DNA of 64,000 nucleotides from Saururus chinensis (Eukaryota; Streptophyta; Magnoliopsida; Piperales; Saururaceae), in NCBI GenBank assembly GCA_035235625.1, contig CP141150.1, forward strand, positions 12,214,001-12,278,000. Direction: 5' to 3'. Position numbers and translations under genes: made by a program. This document shows positions 1 through 10,400 of the stretch, in pieces (position 1 is the first letter of the stretch; the number at the start of each line of letters is the position of its first letter). The notes beneath the pieces were generated by a model. It had not been told where the DNA came from. It saw nothing but the letters and a program-made list of their open reading frames with translations, and did not search any database.

Positions 1-616
1 AATGAACAAAGGATTGCCTCAAACTTCTGTATTCCTAGAAGAATAAACTAATTCATTGAAACCATCTATACTCATCTAGTACTTTGAAAAACCAGAAAGA
101 CTTTTTCCCAAATATAGAAGGAGCATTAATATCAACCAATAAAGAGAAATGATCAGATACACCTGGTAGAAGGCAGTGCACAGTAACCCATGGGAATTTG
201 TTAATCCAGCCAATGTTAGAAAATGCTTTGTCAATTTGACCATGTAAAAGATGAATCAAGATAAATCTCTAACAAAACAGCTTGATGAACACTTTTATTA
301 ACTTAAGTAAGGTAAGAAGAGTGGACTAGAGTACCTCCAAGTTTTTCCCCTAATTGGAATACAAAATTAGAATCCCCAATAAGAAGCCAAGGATTAAAAT
401 TCATTATAGATTGTTGCCCAATCCAATTCCAAAGGTCTTGACGATTATGTAAAAGATTTTATGCATAGACAAAGGTGCACTCAAAACAAAAGTTATCAAA
501 TAGCCTAATGATATCACAATGAATGAATTGAGAACCCTCATCCACTTTGCTAAAAATGTACAAAGAAGGATTCCAACCAATCGAAATTCTGCCCAAAGGC
601 TAAAAACTAATAATTA
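1..616 (-). mobile_element. LINE endonuclease region, downstream part (interrupted by Copia)
   Basis: Reading the minus strand, the stretch encodes the later part of a plant LINE apurinic-like endonuclease. The frame at 53-259 contains a piece of the form IDKAFSNIGWINKFP followed by GVSDHFSLLVDI, the family's conserved 'SDHSPL' end. Positions 241-600 in another frame carry the preceding residues (IGD/NF-like and KVDEGSQFIHCD-like stretches) with many stops. The LINE 5' part continues beyond the Copia element at 5,681-5,850, and its RT part would lie before position 1, outside the window. Positions 238-600 recur at 28,325-28,687. It is clearly a dead, frameshifted copy. Confidence 0.75.
612..616. 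repeat. Left target site duplication of the Copia element
   Basis: AATTA directly precedes the TGTAGAATTT terminus. The same five bases follow the other LTR at 5,676-5,680. Joining the flanks across one AATTA restores a continuous LINE sequence. Confidence 0.93.
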
Positions 617-1085
617 TGTAGAATTTCGCAATGGCACAATCCAAAATAAAGTAGAAAAATAAGGAAAGTAAATAAATAGAGCAAGACACAGAAATTTACG
701 TGGTTCAGCAAGGTGCCTACGTCCACGACCAGAGAGAGCCTTCCACTATCACTTGAGAAATATTCAGATAAATTACAAGCCTCTCAAACAGCCCCTTGAG
801 AGAAACCCCTTTGTACATCCAATCTCTCACCCCTCTCTCACAAAGTAAAATCAAGAGAAAAAAACTCTCTTTGCTGCCCAAAACCAAGAGAAAGAAGGAA
901 AAACCAACTCTCAGCCTCACGTCAAAGAGAAGAAAAAAAAACTCCTCTTCCATCCCGTGTGTAGCCAACAGGGAAATATTTAGATAAGCCTAAGAACCAA
1001 TTTCCCGATTCAACTTTATCACATATGTAACCAAATTCTGGAGTCCAACCCATGCTGGACTTTTCAAACAAGTCACGTAACAACA
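617..1085 (-). repeat. Copia 3' LTR
   Basis: A 469-bp direct copy of 5,207-5,675. In element orientation it begins TGTTGTTACGTGACTTG and ends GCGAAATTCTACA. The short open frames inside it on either strand have no family resemblance. Confidence 0.95.
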
Positions 1086-1100
1086 ATCTCCACCTTGACT
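1086..1100 (-). promoter_or_regulatory. Polypurine tract of the Copia element
   Basis: On the minus strand AGTCAAGGTGGAGAT runs directly into the TGTTGTTA of the 3' LTR. This is the usual plus-strand primer position, and AAGGTGGAGATTG is a common plant Copia form. Confidence 0.85.
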
Positions 1101-1207
1101 TGAGTTTGACAAGTCACCTAGGAGAATCATCCACACATGCCTGTGTCCCTACGTCCTCCACCTTGAACGCAGCTCCTTCCACACCCTAACTGGGTGCAAT
1201 GTGATCC

Positions 1208-2974
1208 TCAACATCCTGTGAGATTAAGCAAGCTCAAGCAGTACTTGAACTTTTCTGTGGTCACCGACTTTGTTAGCATATCTGCAGCATTGTCTTTTGT
1301 ATCCACCTTCTGAAGATTGATCTCCCCATCTGATACATATTCCCTTATCTTATGATATTTTACTGCAATGTGCTTTGTCCTAGCATGATAAACTTGATTT
1401 TTTGCTAAATGTATAACACTTTGACTATCACAAAGTACTCTGATATTCTCTTGCTTCAAACCAAGCTCATTAACCAAGCCCTTCAACCATATAGCCTCTT
1501 TAGCTACTTCTACAACTGCCATGTATTCAGCCTCTGTTGTTAATAAAACAATCACTCCCTGGAGAATAGACCTCCAACTGACTGCACCACTTGCAAAAGT
1601 GAACACATATCCTGTGGTAGACTTACGCTTATTCAAATTACCTGCAAAGTCTGCATCCACATATCCAGCCATATGCACCGATGTTCCATCATTCTCAAAC
1701 AAAATGCCAACATTTTTTGTCCCATTCAGATATCTCAAAATCCACTTTACAGCATCCCAATGCTTCTTCCATAGGTTAGCCATGTACCTGTTAACAACGC
1801 TCACTGCCTGGGCAACATCTGGCCTAGTGCACACCATAGCATACATTAGACAACCAACTGCACTTGAATAAGGTACTAGCTTCATACCTGAAATATCATC
1901 TTCTGTGGTGGGACATAACTCTGCACTCAACTTGAAATGTGCAGCAAGAGGTATACTAATTGGTTTTGCATTGTTCAAGCTAAACCTGTCAAACACCTTC
2001 TCAATATACTTCCCCTGAAAAAGCCATAGCTTCCCAAGTTTTCTGTCTCTCTGAATCTCCATACCAAGGATCTTTTTTGCAACTCCAAGATCCTTCATAT
2101 CAAACTCATTTCCCAACTTAGATTTCAACAAGTCAATATCTAATATATTCTTAGCAGCAATTAACATATCATTAACATATAAGAGCAAATAGATATAAGA
2201 ACCATCAGGAAGAACATGAAAATAAACACAGTGATCATACTCACGACGAGTGTATCCACTGTTCAACATAAAAGAGTCAAACCTCTTATTTCATTGTCTT
2301 GGTAATTGCTTTAAACCATATAAAGACTTCTTCAATATGCATACCAAGTCTTCCTTCCTTGGTTCTCCAAAACCCTCTGGTTGCTGCATGTAAATTTGCT
2401 CTTCTAATTCCCCATGAAGAAATGTTGTATTCACATCAAGTTGTTCAAGTTTTAAATCATAGCAAGTAACCATAGCCAATAAAATCCAAATAGAAGTGTG
2501 TTTTACCACTGGAGAGGAAATTTTATTAAAATCCACACCTTCTTCCTGTGCATATCCTTTGGCCACTAACCTAGCCTTAAACCATTTAGGTTCCTTGTCT
2601 AATGAAGCCTCCTTTTTTCTGAGCACCCATTTGCATCCTATAGCCTTTTCATCTTTAGGTAGTTCAACCAACTCCCAAGTTTTGTTCCTGTGTAGAGATT
2701 TCATCTCCTCCATCATGACTGTCATCCACTTGTTATTATCTTTAGACTTTATAGCATCCTGAAAATAAGATGGATCTCCACTACCAGTGAATAAAGCAAA
2801 AGAAACCATATCTTCAAAGTCATACCTGATTGTTGCTTTAGTGTTTCTCTTTGCTCTTTCTTTTGCAATGCTATAAGGCTCCTGATGCTGATCATCACCC
2901 ACATGAGGATATTGCTTCTTGTCTATACTATCCTCTTGGGCATCTTCATCATCTATTTCCACCTGAACTTCCAT
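1208..2974 (-). pseudogene. Copia reverse transcriptase and RNase H (broken)
   Basis: Two minus-strand frames, 2,291-2,974 and 1,208-2,269, together make the RVT_2 reverse transcriptase and the RNase H. The upstream frame has the typical CKWVLRKK, ARLVAKGYAQEEGVDF and LDVNTTFLHGEL stretches and ends at a stop after LKQLPRQ. The downstream frame has YVNDMLIAA where active Copia enzymes have YVDD. It then has the RNase H landmarks DADFAGN, TEAEYMA, CDSQS and a C-terminal ARTKHIAVKYHKIRE. The lost Asp of YVDD and the break near 2,270-2,291 make the enzyme inactive by inference. Confidence 0.93.
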
Positions 2975-2992
2975 TTGTTGCTGACCTTTCTG

Positions 2993-3790
2993 TTACACTA
3001 TACTACCATCCTGTTTGCTTAACATTTGAGATTCATCAAATACCACATCCCTGCTAAAGACTATTTTCTTTGCCTCTTGATCCCAAAGTTTATATCCCTT
3101 CACTCCTTTCTCATACCCAAGAAAAATACATTTTTTAGACTTAGAATCAAGCTTACTTCTTTGCATGTTTTGAATATGGACATATGTAGGACACCCAAAA
3201 ATCCTAAGAGTAGAGTAATCTACAGGATTTTCAGTCCATACCTCCTCAGGAACCTTCAAGTCAATAGATGTAGATGATGACCTATTTATGATGTGACATA
3301 CCATATTAATTGCTTCAGCCCAAAACTCCTTAGAAAGATTTGCATTCAGCCTCATGCTCCTTACCCTTTCCAAGAGTGTCTTGTTCATCCTCTTTGTTAT
3401 TCTATTTTGTTGTGGGGTTCTTGAATTAGTGAAGTGGCGTGCAATGCTTCCATTCTTGTAGTAATTAACAAATTCTTTTGATTTGTATTCAGCCCCATTG
3501 TCTGACTTGAGACATTTCAACTGTTTTCTTGTATGCTTCTCAACATGGGTCTTCTACTGCTTGAACTTCATGAACACCTCTGATTTCTATTTCATAAAAA
3601 ATGCCCACATCTTTATTGAGTAATCATCAATAAAAGTCACAAAGTATTCATCCTTACCTTTTGATGGAGTTGAAGCTGGCCTCTAAATATCTGTGTGGAC
3701 ATACTCCAACACATCCTTACTTGTATGTTTCCCTGTGTGAAATCTTACCCTGTACTGTTTTCCATACAAACAATATTTATAGAAACCTAA
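2993..3790 (-). pseudogene. Copia integrase core (broken)
   Basis: The frame at 2,993-3,520 carries the SDNGAEYKSKEF motif (second catalytic Asp) and a TPQQNRITKRMNKTLLE stretch, where the family has TPQQNGVAERMN. The catalytic Glu has become Lys. Upstream, around 3,600-3,640, the first catalytic Asp is still legible in a FIDDYS motif, but two or more stops interrupt that part. C-terminal residues such as KKCIFLGYEKGVKGYKLWD are the usual Copia integrase tail. No functional enzyme is expected. Confidence 0.9.
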
Positions 3791-3810
3791 TTTACAACTT
3801 TTGACACCTT

Positions 3811-4437
3811 TCAACAAATTTTTTTATGAAGTACTTGCATACCCCTTTCACTCATATGCCCTAACCTCATATGCCATAAGAATGTGTCATCAGCACAGTT
3901 TTCCATAGGAATAGTCATAGCAGCTCCACCTGCAATTGTACTCCCTATCAATTTGTATAGGTTTCCAACTCTTTGACCTTTCATCACCACCATCACTCCT
4001 CTTATAACTTTTAGCACTCCACCTGTTGCAATAAACTTGCAACCAACTGCATCTAATGCTCCCAAAGAGATTAGATTCTTTTTCAAATCAAGAACATGTC
4101 TAACATTAGTAAGTGTTCGAACTATGCAATTAAACATCTTAATTTTCACAGTTCCTACTCAAATGGTCTTACATGTAGCATTATTCTCCATTAGAACAGA
4201 TCTACCATTATATGACTCATAAGTATCAAACCAGTCATGATTAGGACACATGTGCCATGAACAACTAGAATCTAAAATCCATGAATCATTAAAATAATTT
4301 ATACCTGAAGTGACAGATAACACATCAGCCTCAGAATCATTAGGTTGATCCTCAACCACGCTAGCCTGACCTGAAGAAGTCGCATTTTCCTTCTTCTTCT
4401 CTTGGTCCTCCTTGCTCTTTTGACAATCCATTTTCAT
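3811..4437 (-). pseudogene. Copia protease and GAG-pre-integrase domains
   Basis: The frame at 4,159-4,437 has the retroviral-type aspartic protease start [14 protein letters not shown], where DSG/DSA is expected. A short break follows. The frame at 3,811-4,149 then gives the protease remainder (LTNVRHVLDLKKNLISLG) and the GAG-pre-integrase motif LWHMRLGHMSERGM. Between the two frames a stop interrupts the protein. Confidence 0.88.
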
Positions 4438-4440
4438 GTG

Positions 4441-5167
4441 TCATTCTTTTTTGCAATAATAGCATTCAATATTTTTCTTTCCCTTTGACTTGGAGCGATA
4501 CCTATTATCAATAGACTCATTGTTCCTGAATCTTCCTCTTCCCCGATTATTTCCTTGAGCCACAAGACCTTCAGCCTGTGAATCTTCAAGATTAGGCTTC
4601 TTCCTCGTCTCATTAGATAAAAGAGCAGCCATGACCTCTTCCAACTCTATTGTCTCTTTCCCATATGACAGTGTTGTTACCATATGTTCGTATGAAGGTG
4701 GAAGAGATGCCAAAAGTAGTAGTGCCTTGTCTTCTTCTTCAACTTTAACACCAATACTGAGCAACTGAGAGGTCAATTTGTTAAACATGTTGAAGTGTTC
4801 TAACAAATTTGTCCCTTCTGCCATCTTGAGAGCATATAATTATTGCTTGAGGAATAACTTGTTTGTAAGGGATTTTGTCATGTACAAACTCTCCAATTTT
4901 GTCTAGAGTTCTGGAGCTGACTCCTCATCAATAACATTGTATAACACTTCATCAGCAAGACAGAGTCGAATAGTGCTTACTGCCTTCATCTCTAACTCCT
5001 CCCAGTCATCTTCGCTCATGTTTTTTGGTTTCTTTGATTTTCCATACAACGCTTTTAATAAGCCTTATTGTACCAGTAGATCCTTAACCTTTCTCTACCA
5101 CAAACTGAAGTTACTTTTTTCATCAAAATTTTCCACTTTAAATTTGCTAAACCCCTTAGATGTCATT
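4441..5167 (-). pseudogene. Copia gag (UBN2 type) with zinc knuckle
   Basis: The frame at 4,441-4,824 has LLLASLPPSYEHMVTTL, the hallmark of the plant Copia gag polyprotein. It then has an RGRGRFRNN basic stretch and the first half of a CCHC knuckle (CYYCKKE), whose remaining residues (HMKMDC) continue in the next frame. In-frame sequence up to about 5,167 encodes the gag N-terminus (ending near MTSKGFSKFKVENF) but is cut by several stop codons. The start codon therefore probably lay at about 5,167 in the ancestor. Confidence 0.88.
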
Positions 5168-5191
5168 ATGAAAAAATTGCTTTAAACCAAA

Positions 5192-5203
5192 GCTCTGATA
5201 CCA
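5192..5203 (-). promoter_or_regulatory. Primer binding site (initiator Met tRNA type)
   Basis: On the minus strand TGGTATCAGAGC lies four bases inside the 5' LTR end. It is complementary to the 3' end of plant initiator-methionine tRNA and is the standard Copia priming site. Confidence 0.95.
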
Positions 5204-5206
5204 CTT

Positions 5207-5675
5207 TGTAGAATTTCGCAATGGCACAATCCAAAATAAAGTAGAAAAATAATGCAAGTAAATAAATAGAGCAAGACACAGAAATTTACGTGGTTCGGCA
5301 AGGTGCCTACCTCCACGACAGGGGAAAGCCTTCCACTATTACTTAAGAAATATCTAGATGAATTACAAGCCTCTCAAATAGCCCCTTAAGAGAAACCCCT
5401 TTGTACATCCAATCTCTCACCCCTTTCTCACAAAGTAAAATCAAGAAAAAGAAAACTCTCTTTGCTGCCCAAAACCAAGAGAAAGAAGGAAAAACCAACT
5501 CTCAGCCTCACGTCAAAGAGAAAAAAAAAAACTCCTCTTCTATCCCATGTGTAGCCAACAAGGAAATATTTAGATAAGCCTAAGAACCGGTTTCCCGATT
5601 CAACTTTATCACATCTGTAACCAAATTCCGGAGTCCATCCCATGCTGAACTTTTCAAACAAGTCATGTAACAACA
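5207..5675 (-). repeat. Copia 5' LTR
   Basis: The 469-bp partner of 617-1,085. It is followed by the right target duplication AATTA at 5,676-5,680. Confidence 0.95.
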
Positions 5676-5680
5676 AATTA

Positions 5681-5850
5681 TTAATAAATTGCCAACCTGA
5701 ATTGGTAGACAATTGAATGTACTTGACATTTAACTCTTTAATTTGACTCTCATTAAGACTCAAAATACCCATCGAAAAATTCCTAAATCCTAATTCCTTA
5801 TTCATTTGAAAGATAAAGATGTTAAGCCTCAACTAAGGCTGGACATGAGT
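5681..5850 (-). mobile_element. LINE endonuclease region, upstream part
   Basis: On the minus strand, frames reading toward 5,681 (residues like MGILSLNESQIKELNVKYIQ) join across the Copia target site to the LINE sequence at 616 and below. The junction gives a continuous, degenerate endonuclease region. The reading frame includes stops. Confidence 0.55.
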
Positions 5851-7042
5851 ACCCTATCATATTACTAAGAAACAGCTTGAGCCTTTCTAATGGTTTTATC
5901 TGTTTTTTCTTAGAATTTTTGGTACTCACTTCAACAAAATTATCCGTATTAATTAGCACCAGGCAATAGAGAAGGAGACACTCGAGATCGATTTATTCAA
6001 AATTTTATTCAATGTTAGACAACAGGCAATATCAGCAGTAGATAAGAGAGAAGCAACATGTTCAATTTTATCATTTTGATCCAACATAAATTCACCTTAA
6101 TTTTTTCTAGCTGATAAATCACAATAAGTTCCCCGCGAAGAATAGAATTATTATCTTAAATCTGTTCAATGAGAGGGTCAACAAACTGTTCACCTGGCTA
6201 ATAAGGCACTCATGAGCACTACACTAATAAGCTGATCAGGAATGTCCAATGCAACACGGCCTGGAAGATAGTGAGATACGCTGGCCGTTTTCTCTTTTGA
6301 CACACATCAGAATAATTGACATCCTTGTGATTGATGACATACAGGTATGGGATGATTTACAACCAGAACGTCCTGAGTAGCGGACCAGTTCATTTGAACA
6401 CTAGCGTCCAAAAGTAGATTAGGCGGACTTTGTCGCACAAGTGCACAACGTGCATACCAAAATTCACGTCGAGAGTGTAAGGGAAGAGCTCTGTAGAGGA
6501 TCCGAATTCCCCACCTGCGGAACCCATGCCCGAGTAGTTTTGTAAGACAGTGATAATCTCTAAGAGTGCAATCGGCATAAATCTCCATACAAGGACAGTA
6601 AATAAAAGACGTGCAAATAAAAACCTTTGAAGAACCAATAGAAATCAGAAATTCTCATTTCGGTTTAGAACTTGTAGTCCTCTTTTTGAGAATCAATGGT
6701 CGCTGAGCAATAATTTAGATCGATTTCAGAACTTTTGAGTCAATTTTTTACATTTTTGAACTTAAATATGAACAATATGTCAGACAATGAAATGATCTCA
6801 AATTTCTGGTTTGTCATCCACATAAGTTCTACGGCAGCCTTCAAATACATATAATATGGCCGGCCAGCGACCCAATAAGTAGCTAATCATTATATGCTTC
6901 CATCGCAATCCTTTAGCTTCAACTTCATCTTCATCAATAAAAAGCTCCAACAAATTTCGAGATTCTAGATAATTAGGCAGAGCAAAATCAGTTCTTGTGG
7001 AATGGGTTTGTAAGACTTGTTTCCAAAAGAGGTCGTGGTAGG
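5851..7042. other. Sequence without a recognisable gene
   Basis: Mixed-composition DNA without a family I recognise. A 93-codon minus-strand frame at 6,307-6,588 (starts MEIYADCTLRDYHCLTKL) has balanced amino acid use and could be an exon of a host gene or a transposon fragment, but no motif supports a call. This stretch is missing from the second copy of the large duplication, where 28,687/28,688 joins the equivalents of 600 and 7,043. Confidence 0.4.
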
Positions 7043-7529
7043 GATGACGTCATAAACCATAATGTAGATCAGAGGGAAGAGCAGAGAGAGCATTTTGATG
7101 GCGTAAGCAGAAGCCGACATGCCCGCCGGTGGCCTCCCAAAAAGAGAGGGTGGTGGGGGCGGGAAGAACCCTAGTCGTCCTCAATTCGCCTCCTAAAATC
7201 TGGGACCAGAAGAGACCCTGCGCTCCCCTTCCCTCCATATGAGAAGGTATTCAGTGGAGCCGTTCTACCATGTGGCCGTATATCTATCTATTTATCTTTT
7301 AACAAGTAAACTCAAACTCATGCCTCCATTTATTCGCTTTCAAACACATATAATTTGTCTGAATGTGTCAAATATTTAAAAGGCATATCTGCCACGTAAC
7401 CCATAGAACAGTTCCACTGAATCATTTTCCCCTCTCTATAGGGAGACTTGTTCATTGTTTTGCTATTTTCTATTTAAAAGGAAAAAAACTTCTTCATAAT
7501 TTCCTCAACTTCTATTGTTGTCTGCCATT
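7043..7529. other. Start of shared segment; no gene seen
   Basis: 7,043-7,250 is shared with 28,688-28,918 and includes a 5'-UTR-like AACCCTAG context on the plus strand. A 62-codon minus-strand frame here is not conserved in A'. From about 7,260 to 7,530 A and A' differ: A' instead holds 28,920-29,205, which resembles 15,860-15,950 of unit b. Confidence 0.4.
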
Positions 7530-9114
7530 GTTGTGAAAAATGTTTGCCACTGCCTTAGCTTTGCATCTATTCCTCAACTGATCGAGCATGGTATGCATTT
7601 CATTAATTTCCTTTCGTTAAGGAAAGGACTTGGGATTTTCAAGAACAAGAATTCCTGGCTCAATTCAGTTTAGGATAATGAAACAGTGTTGCAACTAAAG
7701 TGTGATCGACAACGAGTTACATATATAGACATCAGACGCCATTTACTGCTAGAAATTTTGTATAAATAGACAGTAATAGAAATAAAATACATCCCTGCGA
7801 CATTGTACAAGATGCACAAAATTTATGAATAGAAAGGGGATACATAAACAAGAACAACAAACACACAGATGATTTTTCATCGGGGATGATCATGGGAAGA
7901 ACTGAAGATGAAAGTTGAAGAAGCTTGGTCCTCTGCTACAAGCTTTCAGGGAATACGGCGAGCCCCCCGCCCCCCACCACCCCCCACCCCCACCCCCACC
8001 CCGCCCCCCCGTGCTGGAGGTGGAGGACAGGACCGGGCTACTTCGTCGTGTGCCCTTCCCGGTGGAGGAGACCCCGAAACTGGAGCCGGAGCTGGTGTCA
8101 TGGCTCGTCCACCAGCCCGAACACTCCCATGTCTACCATGAAGCAGCAGCAATAACACTTGGGCTGCTCCAATGTCTACTACATGTCTTCCACTACATGC
8201 AGCAGCAGAACCGATAGGGGTAGTAGGATCAACTCTTCACCTCTGGTTGGAGACTGGGCGGGATGGGGGACAAATGATAAGTCCACAAGCAAACTCATGT
8301 CCATGGAAAATGGACTTGTTTTGACAGCGAGCAAGAGAACATCAATGAAAATTTCGGGAAAATGAAAATATGGGACAGTTATTGGATACATCACTCCACT
8401 AGGCTTGTGTTTATCTTAGGGGATGATAAGCTGGTATATATAGCGTGTTACCAAGGACTAGGCAATTAATAGCGAGATTTACAAATCTTGTATTGCATGC
8501 GGATATTGGGCAAGATACAAGCCGTGGCACACGATATGGAAAAACATCTAACCTATTGCATGTCACAGTTGACATTTGTATTGGGTATATCCTGAATCTT
8601 GGACTGCTTCTAGGTAATGGAGACAATGAGCCTCGGATTTTGACCTAGGTGGTGCTAAATGGTTGCCTTCTAGGATCTGTTATCTTTATGATACTTCTTA
8701 ATCTCATAGCCATGGGCCTATGGCTAGTGTGTTCTCATAATTAGGTCCTATACATGGAAAGCTCAATTGCCTTTTGAGAATTTCAATTTTCAAGTTGTAA
8801 TGGTCAACATGCTATTTTTCATGATATAGCAATCCGGTCCTACCAAAATTGCAAGATTAGCGTCAACTTTTCAACAGCTTATCAGTGACCTCTCTCCCTA
8901 TTTATGAGTGCCAATCTCATGGAGTTGGACTTCACGAAGCATACCTCTATAGGCTCGGGGAAGATAAAGATAAGGTGCAAAGCATGTGTACTGGAGGATA
9001 ATTTCATATTGTCTTTGGTACAATGAAGTATTTCATTCAAATATTAAATTGATCTGAATTACTCCCTAAAAGTTTATAGCAGACGAGAAAGCCCTTATTT
9101 CAAATTCACTATTG

Positions 9115-9892
9115 TTTGGTTCATGATCAATGGAGATTTTCTTTCGGTGATTCTCCCAGAGAAATCCTATTCAAACAATCAATTGATATGACAAAATCTC
9201 ATTTATCTAATAGTGATGATTATATATCTTGGGAGGCTTTTCCTTCAGGAAAATTCTCCTGTATTTCAGCCTTTAATGTGGTGAGAACTCAAAAGTCCAA
9301 AATAAATTGGGGTAGTCTTGTTTGGTATAAACATCATATACCCAGACACTCTTTTATTGGTTGGCTTATGATGCATGGTGGTCTACTCACATTAAATAAA
9401 ATTCAAGAAAGAGGAGTTCTATTGGTTAATCAATGTATACTATGCAAGAATGATCTTGAATCTGCTGCTCAATTATTTTTTCAATGTTCATATTCAAAAT
9501 GGATTTCGAAGTCTACTGTTAATTTATTAAGGGTGCCTTCGATGTCTAATGATCCTCTCCTCTTTGTCACTCAATGTCGAGCCATTGATCGGAGAAATAA
9601 ACATCTCAGTTTGATTTTCAAATTTTTCCTCAATGCTATCTATTTCATTTGGAGAGAGCGAAATGGAAGAATTTTTTTTCATGAGTACACTCATAAGAGA
9701 TATCTTTTTAGGAAATTGAGCAAGATATCCGTCTTTATGTATCTTCAAATTCGTTTATTGTCAAAACTGTACAAGAGTTACATTTCTTATCCTTGAGATG
9801 GAGATTGTAATTTTCTTATCTTTGATGTAATTCTCATGGTGCTTTAATGAAAGGGGGTATCCCCCCATATCTTTTTACCGATTAAAAAAAAA
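9115..9892 (+). mobile_element. 5'-truncated LINE insertion with poly(A) tail
   Basis: Present in A, absent in A' (junction at 30,810/30,833). It ends in ATTAAAAAAAAA after a short 3' UTR with GGGGGTATCCCCCC. It carries the LINE RT zinc-binding domain frame described next. No target duplication is visible; instead 22 bp present in A' (30,811-30,832) are missing here, so insertion came with a target-site deletion or was trimmed later. Confidence 0.85.
9116..9796 (+). pseudogene. LINE reverse-transcriptase zinc-binding (zf-RVT) C-terminal fragment
   Basis: An open frame of about 226 codons begins at the truncation point, so its first codon is TTG and not a real start. It matches the C-terminus of plant LINE ORF2. 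It has the sequence WGSLVWYKHHIPRHSFIGWL, then NKIQERGVL and the zinc-binding motif NQCILC...LFFQCSYS. The usual His of the motif (SSHLFF) is Gln here (AAQLFF). The end is a normal-looking stop followed by a 3' UTR and poly(A). The frame is free of stops, which suggests a fairly young insertion, but without the RT domain it cannot act. Confidence 0.85.
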
Positions 9893-10077
9893 GATACCAA
9901 AGCAAATAGAATATTTAGATTTCCAAAGCTAAAGCAAACATGTATGTTCTATAGAATGAAATATATGTATAGATAATCAAGTTCTCAATAGCTTAGGCTG
10001 TTAGGAAATCAATTATCAATACCATCAAGAATGCGCATGCATTGTTACCAATTAACTAAGAAAAATTGAAATAAATT

Positions 10078-10199
10078 AGAGATAAATTGTGTATCAAATT
10101 AAGGATCCAATCCAAATCAAAACAAAAAGAAACAGTTTAGAGATAAAGTGTGTATCAAATTAAGGATCCAATCTAAATCAGAACAAAAAGAAACGGTTT
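10078..10199 (+). repeat. 61-bp tandem duplication
   Basis: Two units starting AGAGATAAA at 10,078 and 10,139 with a few differences. A' has a single unit near 31,025-31,090, so the duplication is specific to A. Confidence 0.85.
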
Positions 10200-10400
10200 A
10201 GTAAGCATGGAGTATGTGTGAGATCCACAACAAATTTGAGAAAAACATACTTATATGGGTGTAATTTGATGGAGCTTGTTAATTTTCTGACGGTACCCAG
10301 AACAAGTGAATATGACTTTGGAAGTGCAAGATATAACCTTACAAAGTTATAAACAATACAACAATAGCTTAACATTTCAGGTCATCTAATCCCCCTTATA

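Larger units (their letters stand above)
617..5675 (-). mobile_element. Ty1/Copia LTR retrotransposon, structurally complete but coding-dead
   Basis: A 5,059-bp element with two 469-bp LTRs beginning TG and ending CA, a 5-bp TSD (AATTA), a primer binding site of the initiator-Met type and a polypurine tract. All Copia domains occur in order on the minus strand: gag, protease, integrase, reverse transcriptase, RNase H. The frames are broken by several stops and frameshifts, and catalytic residues are changed (YVDD to YVND, the integrase motif Glu to Lys, DSG to DSS). By eye the LTRs differ at about 30 of 469 positions, about 6%, so the insertion is not recent. It landed inside the LINE fragment. 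Confidence 0.95.
7530..10400. repeat. Unit a, copy 1 (interrupted by a LINE at 9,115-9,892)
   Basis: Member of a four-copy family: this unit, 15,950-18,400, 29,205-31,700 and 43,054-45,300. Landmarks in all are TTGCTACTGCCTTAGC-like starts, the TCAAGAACA-GAATTCCTGGCT stretch, a CTACAAGCTTTC stretch, an AACTCTTCACCTC block, and a TATATATA box (8,435-8,442 here). A 42-bp C/A-rich run at about 7,966-8,010 is unique to this copy. Open frames exist (for example the minus frame at 8,179-8,394 containing AQSPTRGEELILLP) but frames are not kept intact between copies, so coding is not supported. Confidence 0.6.
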
